From Sphingobacterium sp. SYP-B4668 (GTDB lineage: Bacteria > Bacteroidota > Bacteroidia > Sphingobacteriales > Sphingobacteriaceae), in the NCBI RefSeq assembly GCF_027627455.1, contig NZ_CP115483.1, positions 4,154,001-4,218,000 on the forward strand: a stretch of DNA of 64,000 bases. The letters are read 5' to 3'. The notes below the pieces were generated by a model. It saw only the letters and a list, made by a program, of their open reading frames with translations. It was not told the origin of the DNA and searched no databases. The position numbers and the translations under genes were made by a program. Below, in pieces: positions 43,508 through 52,028 of the stretch (position 1 is the stretch's first letter; every line of letters starts with the position of its first letter).

Positions 43508-46492
43508 ATGCAAGGTAAAGGGCTGATTAAATTTTTGGTGATAGTGGTATCGTTAGCGTGCCTCTATTCCCTATCATTCACTTTTGTGACGCGTAAAGTT
43601 GAGAAAGAAGCGGAGGCGTTTGCCAAAGGTGACATGGCCAAGGAAAAAACTTACTTAGATTCGATGGCTGGACAGGTTGTATACAACCTTGGATTCGCAA
43701 AATTCACTTATCGGGAAGCTAAAGCTAATGAACTCGCTCTAGGGCTAGACCTTAAAGGCGGTATGAACGTAACGATGGAAATATCGTTGGATGAATTGAT
43801 TAGCAATTTGGCCAACAATCCAAAAGACGGTAATTTCAATACAGCGTTAGGGAATGCAGTAAAGAAAAGTAAAACTTCCAATAAGTCATTAGTCGACTTG
43901 TTCATCGAAGAGTATAAGGCTACAGGTTCGTCTACTCCAATTGCCAGCTTTTTTGCGACCCAATCTAATGCTGCTCTGATCAAAGCGACAAGTTCAGATG
44001 GAGATGTTGCTAGATTTTTACAGAAAGAAGCAGATAACGCTATCCAAAATTCGTACAAGGTACTACGTACCCGTATTGATAAATTCGGGGTGGCTTCTCC
44101 AAACATCCAGATTCAACAGGGAACTAATCGTATTCTAATCGAACTACCAGGTGTAAATGACGAGCAACGTGTTCGTAAGCTTTTACAAGGGTCAGCAAAA
44201 TTAGAGTTTTACGAAACACATAATAACCTCCAAGTATATTCTTTGTTAGAAAATGCGAATAAGACGTTGGCTTCGACGTTGAAATCTCAAAAGACAGTTG
44301 CTACTGCTGATACAGCAAAAACAGATACAACTAAAAAGGAGAATTTATTGGCTAACTTAGGTGCTGGAAAAGGAAAATCGGATTCAGCAGCGATAAATGC
44401 AAAATTAGGAGAAGAAAACCCACTATTCGCAGTATTAAGACCTGCGGTGTACATGGGACAAAACAACCAAATGCAATTGATGCCTGGCCCAATGGTTGGT
44501 ATTGCTGAATTGAAAGATACAGCAAAGGTAAATGCACTATTGGCTAAACCAGAAGTTAAAGCAATCATCCCAGGTAATCTTAGATTGTTATGGGCTGTAA
44601 AACCAGAGCAAAATTCACCTGATGCATTGTCGTTATATGCTATCAGACCCTCGGGAATTGACAATGGAGCAATTTTGACTGGAGACGTTATTACAGATGC
44701 TAGGAATGATATCGACCCTGTACACAATCGTCCAGTGGTATCTATGCAAATGAGTAACGAGGGTGCGCGTGAGTGGCGCAAAATAACTGCAAAAGCAGCA
44801 CAGGGTCAGGAAGCAATCGCTATTGTACTTGACGATGTAGTCTACTCCGCTCCTAATGTAAATGAAGAGATTCCGAATGGTAGCTCACAAATATCCGGTT
44901 CTTTTACAACGGATGATACCAAAGATTTGGCTAACGTATTGAAAGCTGGTCGTCTACCGACTACGGCAAAAATCGTGGAAGAAGCCATCGTAGGTCCATC
45001 TTTAGGACAAGCGGCAATTGATGCGGGTGTCAACTCAGCAATCATCGCATTCGTAGTTGTTCTTATTTTCATGGTAGCTTACTACAACCGTGGGGGATGG
45101 GCAGCTAATATAGCTGTTATCATCAACGTATTCTTTTTATTAGGAGTATTAGCCTCGCTGAACGCCGTACTGACCTTACCGGGAATCGCGGGAATCGTGC
45201 TCACGATGGGTACCGCCGTGGATGCCAACGTACTGATATACGAACGTATTCGAGAGGAGCTCGGCCTCGGAAAATCTATGAGACAGGCGATTGCTGATGG
45301 TTACAAACACGCAATGCCTTCTATCTTAGATTCGCAGATTACAACATTCCTCGTTGGTATAGTACTCTTCTTCTTCGGAAGTGGACCAATCTTAGGTTTT
45401 GCAACTACGTTAATGGTGGGTATTGTCACTTCATTATTCACGGCAATCTTCATCTCCCGCTTGATTTTCGAATTCATGCTGGATAAGGATATGAAAATCT
45501 CCGTGTCTTACCCATGGTCAGCAAATACTTTGAGAAATGCTAATTTTAAATTCATCCAGAAACGTAAGACATTCTATATTATCTCTATCATCGCTTCTGT
45601 AATATGTTTGGCTTCTATCTTCACTAAAGGATTTACCCTAGGCGTGGATTTTCAAGGTGGACGTACGTATACCGTTCGTTTTGATAAAGTAGTTAATTTA
45701 GAAGAAGTGCGTCAAAATCTAGATGAGGTATTCCAAAAGACGACGGAAGTAAAAACGTTTGGAAGTGAAAACCAACTTCGTGTTACTACGACATACAAAA
45801 TCGATGAAACTAGTGATGCCGCAGATAAAGAAGTATTGGATAAATTAAACCTTGGTTTATCAAAAATCGCAGACAGCAAGCACGAAATCCTATCTCAACA
45901 AAAAGTAGGACCGTCTATCGCGAATGACATCAAATCAAGAGCCATGTACTCTGCTATATTCTCGATTATTATTATTGCAGGATACATCCTTATCCGCTTC
46001 CGTAAATGGCAGTATTCAGTAGGTGCAGCTATTGCAACGGTACATGATGCGCTTATCTTATTGGGCTTATTCTCCATCTTAGATGGGCTGGTACCATTCT
46101 CTTTGGATATAGACCAACACTTCGTAGCTGCAATATTAACCGTAATCGCATACTCGGTCAATGATACAGTTGTTGTATTTGATAGATTGAGAGAATTCGT
46201 GAACAAACCGCATAGCCATAACGAGAAAATGAGTGATATCATTAATCATGCAATCAACACCACATTAAGTCGTACAATCATTACATCGTTAACGATTATC
46301 TTCGTACTTGCGGTACTATTTATCTTCGGCGGTGAGGTAATCAGAGGGTTCTCATTTGCAATCCTTATCGGTGTAATCGTAGGTACCTATTCTTCTATCT
46401 TTTTGGCGGCACCTTCAGTATATGATTTACGTCAAGGACGTCATTTAGCTGAAAAAACTGACGTAAAGAAAGTTGAACCAGCGAGACCCTAA
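43508..46492 (+). CDS. secDF: Fused protein translocase subunit SecDF
   Basis: A 994-residue fusion of SecD and SecF, the proton-driven factor that helps pull secreted proteins through the Sec channel. The SecD half has a first transmembrane helix, the LGLDLKGGMNVTMEI motif and a large periplasmic P1 region (about 70-500). Six-helix membrane parts follow, with MGTAVDANVLIYERIREE in SecD. The SecF half begins near residue 680 (FTLGVDFQGGRTYTVRF) and has AYSVNDTVVVFDRLRE, with the conserved membrane Asp residues. The single long gene is the usual Bacteroidota arrangement. A strong terminator follows. Confidence 0.96.
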   Translation: MQGKGLIKFLVIVVSLACLYSLSFTFVTRKVEKEAEAFAKGDMAKEKTYLDSMAGQVVYNLGFAKFTYREAKANELALGLDLKGGMNVTMEISLDELISNLANNPKDGNFNTALGNAVKKSKTSNKSLVDLFIEEYKATGSSTPIASFFATQSNAALIKATSSDGDVARFLQKEADNAIQNSYKVLRTRIDKFGVASPNIQIQQGTNRILIELPGVNDEQRVRKLLQGSAKLEFYETHNNLQVYSLLENANKTLASTLKSQKTVATADTAKTDTTKKENLLANLGAGKGKSDSAAINAKLGEENPLFAVLRPAVYMGQNNQMQLMPGPMVGIAELKDTAKVNALLAKPEVKAIIPGNLRLLWAVKPEQNSPDALSLYAIRPSGIDNGAILTGDVITDARNDIDPVHNRPVVSMQMSNEGAREWRKITAKAAQGQEAIAIVLDDVVYSAPNVNEEIPNGSSQISGSFTTDDTKDLANVLKAGRLPTTAKIVEEAIVGPSLGQAAIDAGVNSAIIAFVVVLIFMVAYYNRGGWAANIAVIINVFFLLGVLASLNAVLTLPGIAGIVLTMGTAVDANVLIYERIREELGLGKSMRQAIADGYKHAMPSILDSQITTFLVGIVLFFFGSGPILGFATTLMVGIVTSLFTAIFISRLIFEFMLDKDMKISVSYPWSANTLRNANFKFIQKRKTFYIISIIASVICLASIFTKGFTLGVDFQGGRTYTVRFDKVVNLEEVRQNLDEVFQKTTEVKTFGSENQLRVTTTYKIDETSDAADKEVLDKLNLGLSKIADSKHEILSQQKVGPSIANDIKSRAMYSAIFSIIIIAGYILIRFRKWQYSVGAAIATVHDALILLGLFSILDGLVPFSLDIDQHFVAAILTVIAYSVNDTVVVFDRLREFVNKPHSHNEKMSDIINHAINTTLSRTIITSLTIIFVLAVLFIFGGEVIRGFSFAILIGVIVGTYSSIFLAAPSVYDLRQGRHLAEKTDVKKVEPARP

Positions 46493-46509
46493 TTAACTTA
46501 CATATTCTC

Positions 46510-46547
46510 AAAAAGAGGCTTCTGTTAAAAAACAGAAGCCTCTTTTT
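46510..46547 (+). terminator. Terminator of secDF
   Basis: A 17-bp perfect stem (AAAAAGAGGCTTCTGTT and its complement, 4-nt loop) is followed by a T-run, 17 bp after the secDF stop. Confidence 0.88.
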
Positions 46548-46639
46548 TTTTGTAATGCCCCCCTCCTTTCACAAATACGTACATCGGCACTTGTCCTATT
46601 TGAAATGTCAGGTCCTTTTGAGTACACTTAATATTGACA

Positions 46640-46656
46640 TTTATTCGACAAATAAA
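46640..46656. promoter_or_regulatory. Possible MarR operator palindrome
   Basis: TTTATT-CGACA-AATAAA forms a palindrome with 6-bp arms about 25 bp upstream of the -7 box of the MarR gene, near where the -33 element would be. MarR proteins often bind such AT-rich palindromes in their own promoters. AT-rich chance matches are common, so the call is weak. Confidence 0.3.
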
Positions 46657-46680
46657 AGCACTAGGTGATAAAGAAATGAA

Positions 46681-46688
46681 TATATTTG
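46681..46688 (+). promoter_or_regulatory. -7 box of the marR-ferredoxin reductase-ferredoxin operon
   Basis: TATATTTG matches TAnnTTTG exactly, 17 bp before the ATG at 46706. It implies a very short leader and supports that start over the upstream in-frame ATGs at 46634 and 46676. Confidence 0.5.
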
Positions 46689-46705
46689 TTGCACTAAATA
46701 TTGTT

Positions 46706-47158
46706 ATGCAAAAAGAAAAATTCAACATGTATTCCTTTATTTTAGACCGAACGGCTAGAAAGGTAAAACAGTATGCCCAATCCTCATTTTCGGAAAAAGG
46801 ATTTGATTTGACAATCGACCAATGGGCAGTCATCAAAACCTTGTACGAAGAAGAAGATCTTTCCCAAAAAGACCTCGCCGAGAAATGTGGGAAGGACCAA
46901 CCTACCTTAACGCGGATAGTTGACCTGTTGATTAAAAAAGAACTGGTCGTTCGTCAGAATCATCCTACCGATAGACGGAGTCTTTACCTTAATCTGACTA
47001 TCCAGGGAGCTGAGAAAGTGGAAACACTCTCCCCTCACATTGCCAATATCAGAATGAAAGCATGGGAAAATCTGACAGAGGATGATTTCCAGCATTTCAC
47101 TAGAATACTCAATACTATACACGACAATTTAAATCAAGATAATCATGGTGACAACTGA
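46706..47158 (+). CDS. MarR-family transcriptional regulator
   Basis: A 150-residue winged-helix regulator. The ATG at 46706 (MQKEKFNMYSFIL) is chosen from the promoter position. Seen: TIDQWAVIKTLYEEEDLSQKDLAEKC, the recognition helix KDQPTLTRIVDLLIKKELV and the wing with QNHPTDRRSLYLNLT, whose D-R-R is the MarR signature. Its last 14 bp overlap the start of the ferredoxin reductase, so it probably controls that operon and itself. The ligand is unknown; redox-active or aromatic compounds are usual for this family. Confidence 0.9.
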   Translation: MQKEKFNMYSFILDRTARKVKQYAQSSFSEKGFDLTIDQWAVIKTLYEEEDLSQKDLAEKCGKDQPTLTRIVDLLIKKELVVRQNHPTDRRSLYLNLTIQGAEKVETLSPHIANIRMKAWENLTEDDFQHFTRILNTIHDNLNQDNHGDN

Positions 47159-48149
47159 CATATGTATCATTGGCGCAGGCCCCGTAGGTCTATTTGCAGT
47201 ATTTGAGGCAGGACTTTTAAAGATGAGATGCCATCTTATTGATGTATTGCCTCAAGTGGGTGGACAACTATCTGAAATATATCCCCATAAACCTATATAT
47301 GATATCCCTGGATACCCTACTATCAAGGCGCAAGAACTGATTAATAACCAAATGGAGCAGATTGCCCCATTTCACCCGACATTCAGTCTGGGTGAGCGGG
47401 TCGAAGAACTCAACAGGCAAGAGGATGGGTCGTTCTATGTTATGGGATCTGAAGGGACAATAATCCATTGTAGAGTAGTTGTAATCGCCGGAGGATTAGG
47501 ATGCTTTGAACCGCGTAAACCTGAAGTAGCTAATCTTGAAAACTTTGAAGGACAAAATGTACATTACATGGTCAAAGACCCAGAGCGCTTCCGGAACAAA
47601 GAAATTCTAATTGCGGGCGGAGGTGATTCCGCGTTGGATTGGACAATCTTTTTGGCAGATGTAGCTAAAAAAGTTACTTTAGTCCATAGAAGCGATAGCT
47701 TTAGAGGAGCACCTGATTCGGCTGAAAAGGTATATTTACTTGCTAATGAAGGTAAAATTGATCTTCTTCTATCTCATAATCTTGTTGCCCTGACAGGCAA
47801 CGGCTCGTTGGAGCAGATTCAATTGACCAATAAGCAGAAGGAACTAGTAAACGTCAGCACGGAGCACTTTATTCCGTTATATGGTTTGAGTCCGAAGCTG
47901 GGTCCAATTGGCGAATGGGGTCTCAATATCGATAAAAATGCCATCGAGGTCAATACATTTGATTACTCGACTAATGTAGAGGGTGTCTTTGCGATAGGCG
48001 ACATTAATACGTACCCAGGAAAGCTGAAACTTATTCTGTGTGGATATCATGAAGCAGCACTAATGGCTCAAAGCGCATTCAAGCATGTGTACCCGAATCA
48101 GAAATTGACGTTTAAATATACAACTGTAAATGGAGTAAATGCCTTTTAA
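47145..48149 (+). CDS. Thioredoxin-reductase-like ferredoxin/flavodoxin-NADP+ reductase
   Basis: A 334-residue FAD protein of the YumC-type FNR family. FAD binding: CIIGAGPVGLFAVFEAGLL (GAGPVG, 10-15). NADPH binding: ILIAGGGDSALDWTIFLAD. The FAD-closing motif is VFAIGDINTYPGKLKLILCGYHEAALMA. The CxxC of thioredoxin reductase is missing where it would be expected, near the GGDSALDW region, which marks it as an FNR. It is followed after 2 bp by a ferredoxin gene, so the pair should pass electrons from NADPH to the ferredoxin. Confidence 0.92.
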   Translation: MVTTDICIIGAGPVGLFAVFEAGLLKMRCHLIDVLPQVGGQLSEIYPHKPIYDIPGYPTIKAQELINNQMEQIAPFHPTFSLGERVEELNRQEDGSFYVMGSEGTIIHCRVVVIAGGLGCFEPRKPEVANLENFEGQNVHYMVKDPERFRNKEILIAGGGDSALDWTIFLADVAKKVTLVHRSDSFRGAPDSAEKVYLLANEGKIDLLLSHNLVALTGNGSLEQIQLTNKQKELVNVSTEHFIPLYGLSPKLGPIGEWGLNIDKNAIEVNTFDYSTNVEGVFAIGDINTYPGKLKLILCGYHEAALMAQSAFKHVYPNQKLTFKYTTVNGVNAF

Positions 48150-48151
48150 AC

Positions 48152-48481
48152 ATGGAAAATTTAATCACGATATACATCGAAGACAGAGACGGCAGCTCGA
48201 GATTGGTGGAAGTGCCTACAGATATCAACTTGAGTCTAATGGAGATCTTGAAAGCCTCTGAATATGATATCCTCGCTACCTGCGGAGGAATGGCGCTATG
48301 TGCGACCTGTCATGTACAAATCCTGGAAGGGGCGGACCAACTTCCTGAAGCTCAAGACCAAGAATTGGACATGTTAGACACGCTTCCTGATGCTGATGAT
48401 GAAAGCAGGTTGGCGTGTCAAATCAGATTGAGCAATGACAATGATGGACTCCATGTGAGGATAAGAGGAGCTTTACAATAA
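48152..48481 (+). CDS. Adrenodoxin-type [2Fe-2S] ferredoxin
   Basis: A 109-residue ferredoxin. The cluster cysteines are C44, C50, C53 and C89 (ATCGGMALCATC...LACQ), with the C-x5-C-x2-C spacing of the adrenodoxin/Isc group. An acidic middle (DQELDMLDTLPDADDE) fits docking to a basic partner. No terminal oxidase (cytochrome P450, desaturase or heme oxygenase) lies in the operon, so the final acceptor must be elsewhere. Confidence 0.92.
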   Translation: MENLITIYIEDRDGSSRLVEVPTDINLSLMEILKASEYDILATCGGMALCATCHVQILEGADQLPEAQDQELDMLDTLPDADDESRLACQIRLSNDNDGLHVRIRGALQ

Positions 48482-48511
48482 GACTCATAATCGACAAGAA
48501 AATGACCATGT

Positions 48512-48538
48512 ATGAGAGGAGAAATCTCATTTTCATAT
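48512..48538 (+). terminator. Probable terminator of the ferredoxin operon
   Basis: ATGAGA, 7 nt, TCTCAT is followed by TTTCATATTT, 30 bp after the ferredoxin stop. The stem is short (6 bp), so it is a weak terminator. Confidence 0.45.
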
Positions 48539-48983
48539 TTGAAGTCATTCAGATTCGTCAGCCGATACTATAACTATCCGTATTTTATCCATCCTATTTA
48601 TCTCTGTTTACTAATTTCAGAAGAAATCCATCGGATAGATACTTTTACATCGTCTTGCACAAAATATACTCGTGTAGTACGTTAATCTAGTCGGAAAATA
48701 TTTTCATATCTCTTGGTGTAGATAGTGCATAAAGGTTCTAATTATTATTCTTAAATTTGTGTACTTTGTACACTATTAAACATTCTGATTAGAAAGCGAT
48801 AAAACAAACAAAATCAACTGATTTCTGTTGTTATAAATAAAGTTGTTGTGAAATCTATTTCTTTTAAAATTTTTCTAAGTCAGTGTGCATGGTTAATTGT
48901 AGATAATTTAGTTTTCTGCAATAAAAATTAAGATATTTGCAAAAACTTGCAAAAGTTTATAGAATTAAGATAAAACAACTAAT
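48539..48983 (+). other. Long intergenic region with the probable NDH-2 promoter
   Basis: A 445-bp AT-rich gap without a supported gene. It contains TAAATTTG (48752-48759), a -7 consensus, about 225 bp before the NDH-2 start. Overlapping its end is a perfect palindrome GTGTAC-TTT-GTACAC (48759-48773) that would lie at the transcription start, where a repressor could act. A long leader would result. A second, poorer box (GATATTTG) lies closer to the gene, about 50 bp before its ATG. Confidence 0.4.
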
Positions 48984-50294
48984 ATGCTAAGCAGTCGTTC
49001 AGAGAGAAGTTTTCCAAGAGTTATCGTAATTGGCGGTGGATTTGGTGGAGTAGAGGTATCTAAACACCTCAAAAACAAAGACGTAGAAGTATTACTTCTT
49101 GATCGCAATAACTTTCATACATTTCAGCCATTACTTTATCAAGTGGCAACCGGTACCCTAGCCGCGGATGCTATATCGTTTCCACTCCGGAAGATGTTTA
49201 AATCTCAAGAGAATTTCAAATTCAGAATTGCAGAAGTTGCCAACATTGACGCTGTCAATCAAGTTGTGCAAACGGATATCGGTGAATTTGACTATGACTA
49301 TCTAGTTATCGCGACTGGTGCTACAACCAATTTTTTTGGAAACCAACAGGTAGCAAAATACTCGCTTCCGATGAAAAGTATCAAAGAAGCGCTTAACATA
49401 CGCAGCTATGTCCTTCAAAACCTAGAGGTGGCCGTCACAAAAGAAACAGCAACACAACGTGCGTCATATCTTAATTTTGTGATTGTGGGTGGGGGACCAA
49501 CAGGTGTTGAACTTTCTGGAGCTATTGCGGAAATTCGGAACCACATACTACGTAAAGACTACCCTGAGTTATCTACTCAAGAGATGAACGTATATCTTGT
49601 CGAGGGGCAAGACAAAATATTAGCAGCCTTATCACCTCAAGCATCTGAAAAAGCGGAAACGTATTTGAAAGAACTGGGTGTTAAAGTTTTGTTGAACAAA
49701 CAGGTCACAAATTATGACGGCAATACTATTTCCTTCAGTGATGGAGAGAGCATTGATACCAAGACCGTCATCTGGGGCGCTGGAGTAATGGGACAGTTTC
49801 CTGAGGGATTGGACAAAGAAATCATCCAACGCGGCAACCGCATCAAGACTGATGCAGAATGTCGTGTAGAGGGCCTAAAAAATGTCTTTGCTATTGGTGA
49901 CGTATCTGCAATGATTACAGAGGAGCTTCCACGCGGACTTCCTGGAGTAGCTCCTGTAGCACAGCAACAAGGAAAATTCGTGGCGCACCAAATCATGCAT
50001 CTTCTTAACGACCAGCCGCTTGAAAAATTCAGTTATTTCGATAAAGGTTCGATGGCAACTGTAGGTCGTAATAAAGCTGTCGTGGATATGGGAAAAATTA
50101 GATTCCAAGGCTTCTTCGCTTGGTTCGTATGGATGTTTATTCACTTGATGTCCATCTTCGGATTTAGAAATAAATTGGTTACTTTCGTCAATTGGACGGT
50201 CAAATTCTTTACAATGAATGGTGGGATACGCCTCATTATCAACAAGTATGAAAGACCCAAAATAGAAGCTGAAAAACAAATAACCACTGAATAA
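48984..50294 (+). CDS. NADH:quinone oxidoreductase, type II (NDH-2)
   Basis: A 436-residue single-subunit, non-proton-pumping NADH dehydrogenase. FAD binding: RVIVIGGGFGGVEVSKHL (GGGFGG, 17-22). Quinone-side motif: QPLLYQVATGTLAADAIS. NADH binding: FVIVGGGPTGVELSGAIAEI. FAD-closing motif: VFAIGDVSAM. The C-terminal part is rich in aromatic and hydrophobic residues (GFFAWFVWMFIHLMSIFGF) and would anchor it to the membrane. The length fits the family. The PolX-like gene follows after 11 bp. Confidence 0.93.
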   Translation: MLSSRSERSFPRVIVIGGGFGGVEVSKHLKNKDVEVLLLDRNNFHTFQPLLYQVATGTLAADAISFPLRKMFKSQENFKFRIAEVANIDAVNQVVQTDIGEFDYDYLVIATGATTNFFGNQQVAKYSLPMKSIKEALNIRSYVLQNLEVAVTKETATQRASYLNFVIVGGGPTGVELSGAIAEIRNHILRKDYPELSTQEMNVYLVEGQDKILAALSPQASEKAETYLKELGVKVLLNKQVTNYDGNTISFSDGESIDTKTVIWGAGVMGQFPEGLDKEIIQRGNRIKTDAECRVEGLKNVFAIGDVSAMITEELPRGLPGVAPVAQQQGKFVAHQIMHLLNDQPLEKFSYFDKGSMATVGRNKAVVDMGKIRFQGFFAWFVWMFIHLMSIFGFRNKLVTFVNWTVKFFTMNGGIRLIINKYERPKIEAEKQITTE

Positions 50295-50305
50295 CGATAG
50301 TAAAA

Positions 50306-51988
50306 ATGGAAAACAAAGTCATTGCCAAGTTGTTTAAATTAGGGAGTCAACTTATGGAACTTCATAATGAAAATCCTTTTAGAGCTAAGGCAATGGCTTC
50401 TGCTTCCTTCAAAATAGATAAACTTCCCTTTCAAGCCGCTACGGCTACGATTGAAGAGTTGAGTGCACAACAGGGCATCGGAAAAAGTACAGCCGAAAAG
50501 ATACAGGAAATCTTGCGAAAAGGATCTTTTGCCGAATTGGATCAGCTTATTTCGATTACACCTGAAGGACTTCTAGAAATGCTCCAAATAAAAGGTCTTG
50601 GACCAAAAAAGGTTCAAGTTGTCTGGAAAGAATTGGGCATTGAGACCGTTGGAGAACTGTATTATGCTTGTAATGAAAACAGACTGATCGAGGCTAAGGG
50701 ATTCGGTCTCAAAACGCAGGAAGAAATCAAAAAAGCAATAGAGTTTTCAATTGCAAATCAAGGTTGGTTTTTATTCGCTAGGGTGCAACCTGCTGCTGAG
50801 GCGCTGTTAAATAGGATAACAGATGCATACCCTGTAGGTACCCTAATCTCCTTTACGGGAGACTATCGCAGAAAAGTGGAAGTGCTTGACCACGTTGGCT
50901 ATTTAGTCTCGGTAACAGTCGATCAATTGAAACAGACTCTCTCAGGTATACCCGATATAGAACAGATTGAGAACGTCCAGGACCATTTAGTAGCGAAGGA
51001 CAGCAATGGCTACCTCTTCAAATTATATTCGACAACTCCTAAAAATTTTGCGCGAGACCTGCTCATATCCACAGGTTCGACCACTCACATCGATCAACTG
51101 GAGGCTATCCAAAATCCAATTCCGCAGGGAATGTCCGAAACGGATATCTATCATGAATTGGGTCTACAATTTATCGCACCAGAGTTGCGGGAAGGAATAG
51201 ATGAGATTGTGCTGGCAAAGAAGCATGCTCTTCCAGACCTCATCACATTCGAACAGCTGAAAGGAACAGTACACAATCACTCTACATATAGCGACGGTGT
51301 ACACAGTCTAGCTGAGATGGCCAGATTCTGCAAAGAAGACCTTTTACTAGAATACCTGGGTATATGTGACCACTCTCGTACCGCTGTATATGCAAATGGA
51401 TTATCGATTGAACGCCTTGAACAGCAATGGATCGAAATAGATACCCTCAATCAAAAGCTCGCGCCTTTTAAGATATTCAAGGGCATAGAATCCGACATTC
51501 TATCTGACGGTTCGTTGGATTATCCTGATGAAGTACTCTCTAAATTTGATTTTGTAGTGGCCTCTGTTCACTCCAATTTAAAAATGGCAGAGGATAAGGC
51601 TACCGAACGTCTCATCAAGGCAATCGAAAATCCGTATACGACGATACTTGGCCATCCGACTGGCCGTCTTTTGCTAAGTCGATCGGGCTATCCATTGGAT
51701 TTCAAAAAAATCATTGACGCTTGTGCTGCAAATCAGGTGGTCATCGAAATCAATGCAAATCCGCTCCGGTTGGACTTGGATTGGAGATGGCATCGATATG
51801 CATTGGAGAAGGGAGTATTGCTGTCGATTAATCCAGATGCTCACCGCACAGAGGGACTACTCGATATGCATTATGGAGTACATGTGGCTAGAAAAGGAGG
51901 ACTGAGCGCACTTAATTGCCTTAATGCATTCACTTTGGAACAGGTAACAGATTTTTTTAAGACCAGAAAAGCAGCTAAAGGAATTTAA
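50306..51988 (+). CDS. PolX-family protein with PHP nuclease domain and degenerate polymerase palm
   Basis: A 560-residue member of the bacterial PolX family. Order: an N-terminal 8-kDa-like domain with helix-hairpin-helix motifs (about 1-150; LSAQQGIGKSTAEKI and LQIKGLGPKKVQVVWKEL), a palm/thumb region (about 165-300) and a C-terminal PHP phosphoesterase (about 320-550). The PHP metal ligands look intact: HNHSTYSDG (H323, H325), GICDHSR, KGIESDIL, ASVHSNLK, LGHPTG and INPDAH. In active PolX the palm has GS-x-RR...DxD and a third Asp. Here the first region reads GDYRRKVEVLDHVGY (185-199) and the third position is Lys (K239 in YLFKLYS), so polymerase activity is probably lost. It likely works as a nuclease in DNA repair. 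Confidence 0.88.
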   Translation: MENKVIAKLFKLGSQLMELHNENPFRAKAMASASFKIDKLPFQAATATIEELSAQQGIGKSTAEKIQEILRKGSFAELDQLISITPEGLLEMLQIKGLGPKKVQVVWKELGIETVGELYYACNENRLIEAKGFGLKTQEEIKKAIEFSIANQGWFLFARVQPAAEALLNRITDAYPVGTLISFTGDYRRKVEVLDHVGYLVSVTVDQLKQTLSGIPDIEQIENVQDHLVAKDSNGYLFKLYSTTPKNFARDLLISTGSTTHIDQLEAIQNPIPQGMSETDIYHELGLQFIAPELREGIDEIVLAKKHALPDLITFEQLKGTVHNHSTYSDGVHSLAEMARFCKEDLLLEYLGICDHSRTAVYANGLSIERLEQQWIEIDTLNQKLAPFKIFKGIESDILSDGSLDYPDEVLSKFDFVVASVHSNLKMAEDKATERLIKAIENPYTTILGHPTGRLLLSRSGYPLDFKKIIDACAANQVVIEINANPLRLDLDWRWHRYALEKGVLLSINPDAHRTEGLLDMHYGVHVARKGGLSALNCLNAFTLEQVTDFFKTRKAAKGI

Positions 51989-52028
51989 ACCTTTCTTTAT
52001 TGGCTTGTTTTAGTATTTTTATGGCCTG

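Noticed and set aside
44287..44781. 164-codon ORF antisense to secDF
   Set aside because: It is a shadow of a conserved essential gene and has no recognisable domain.
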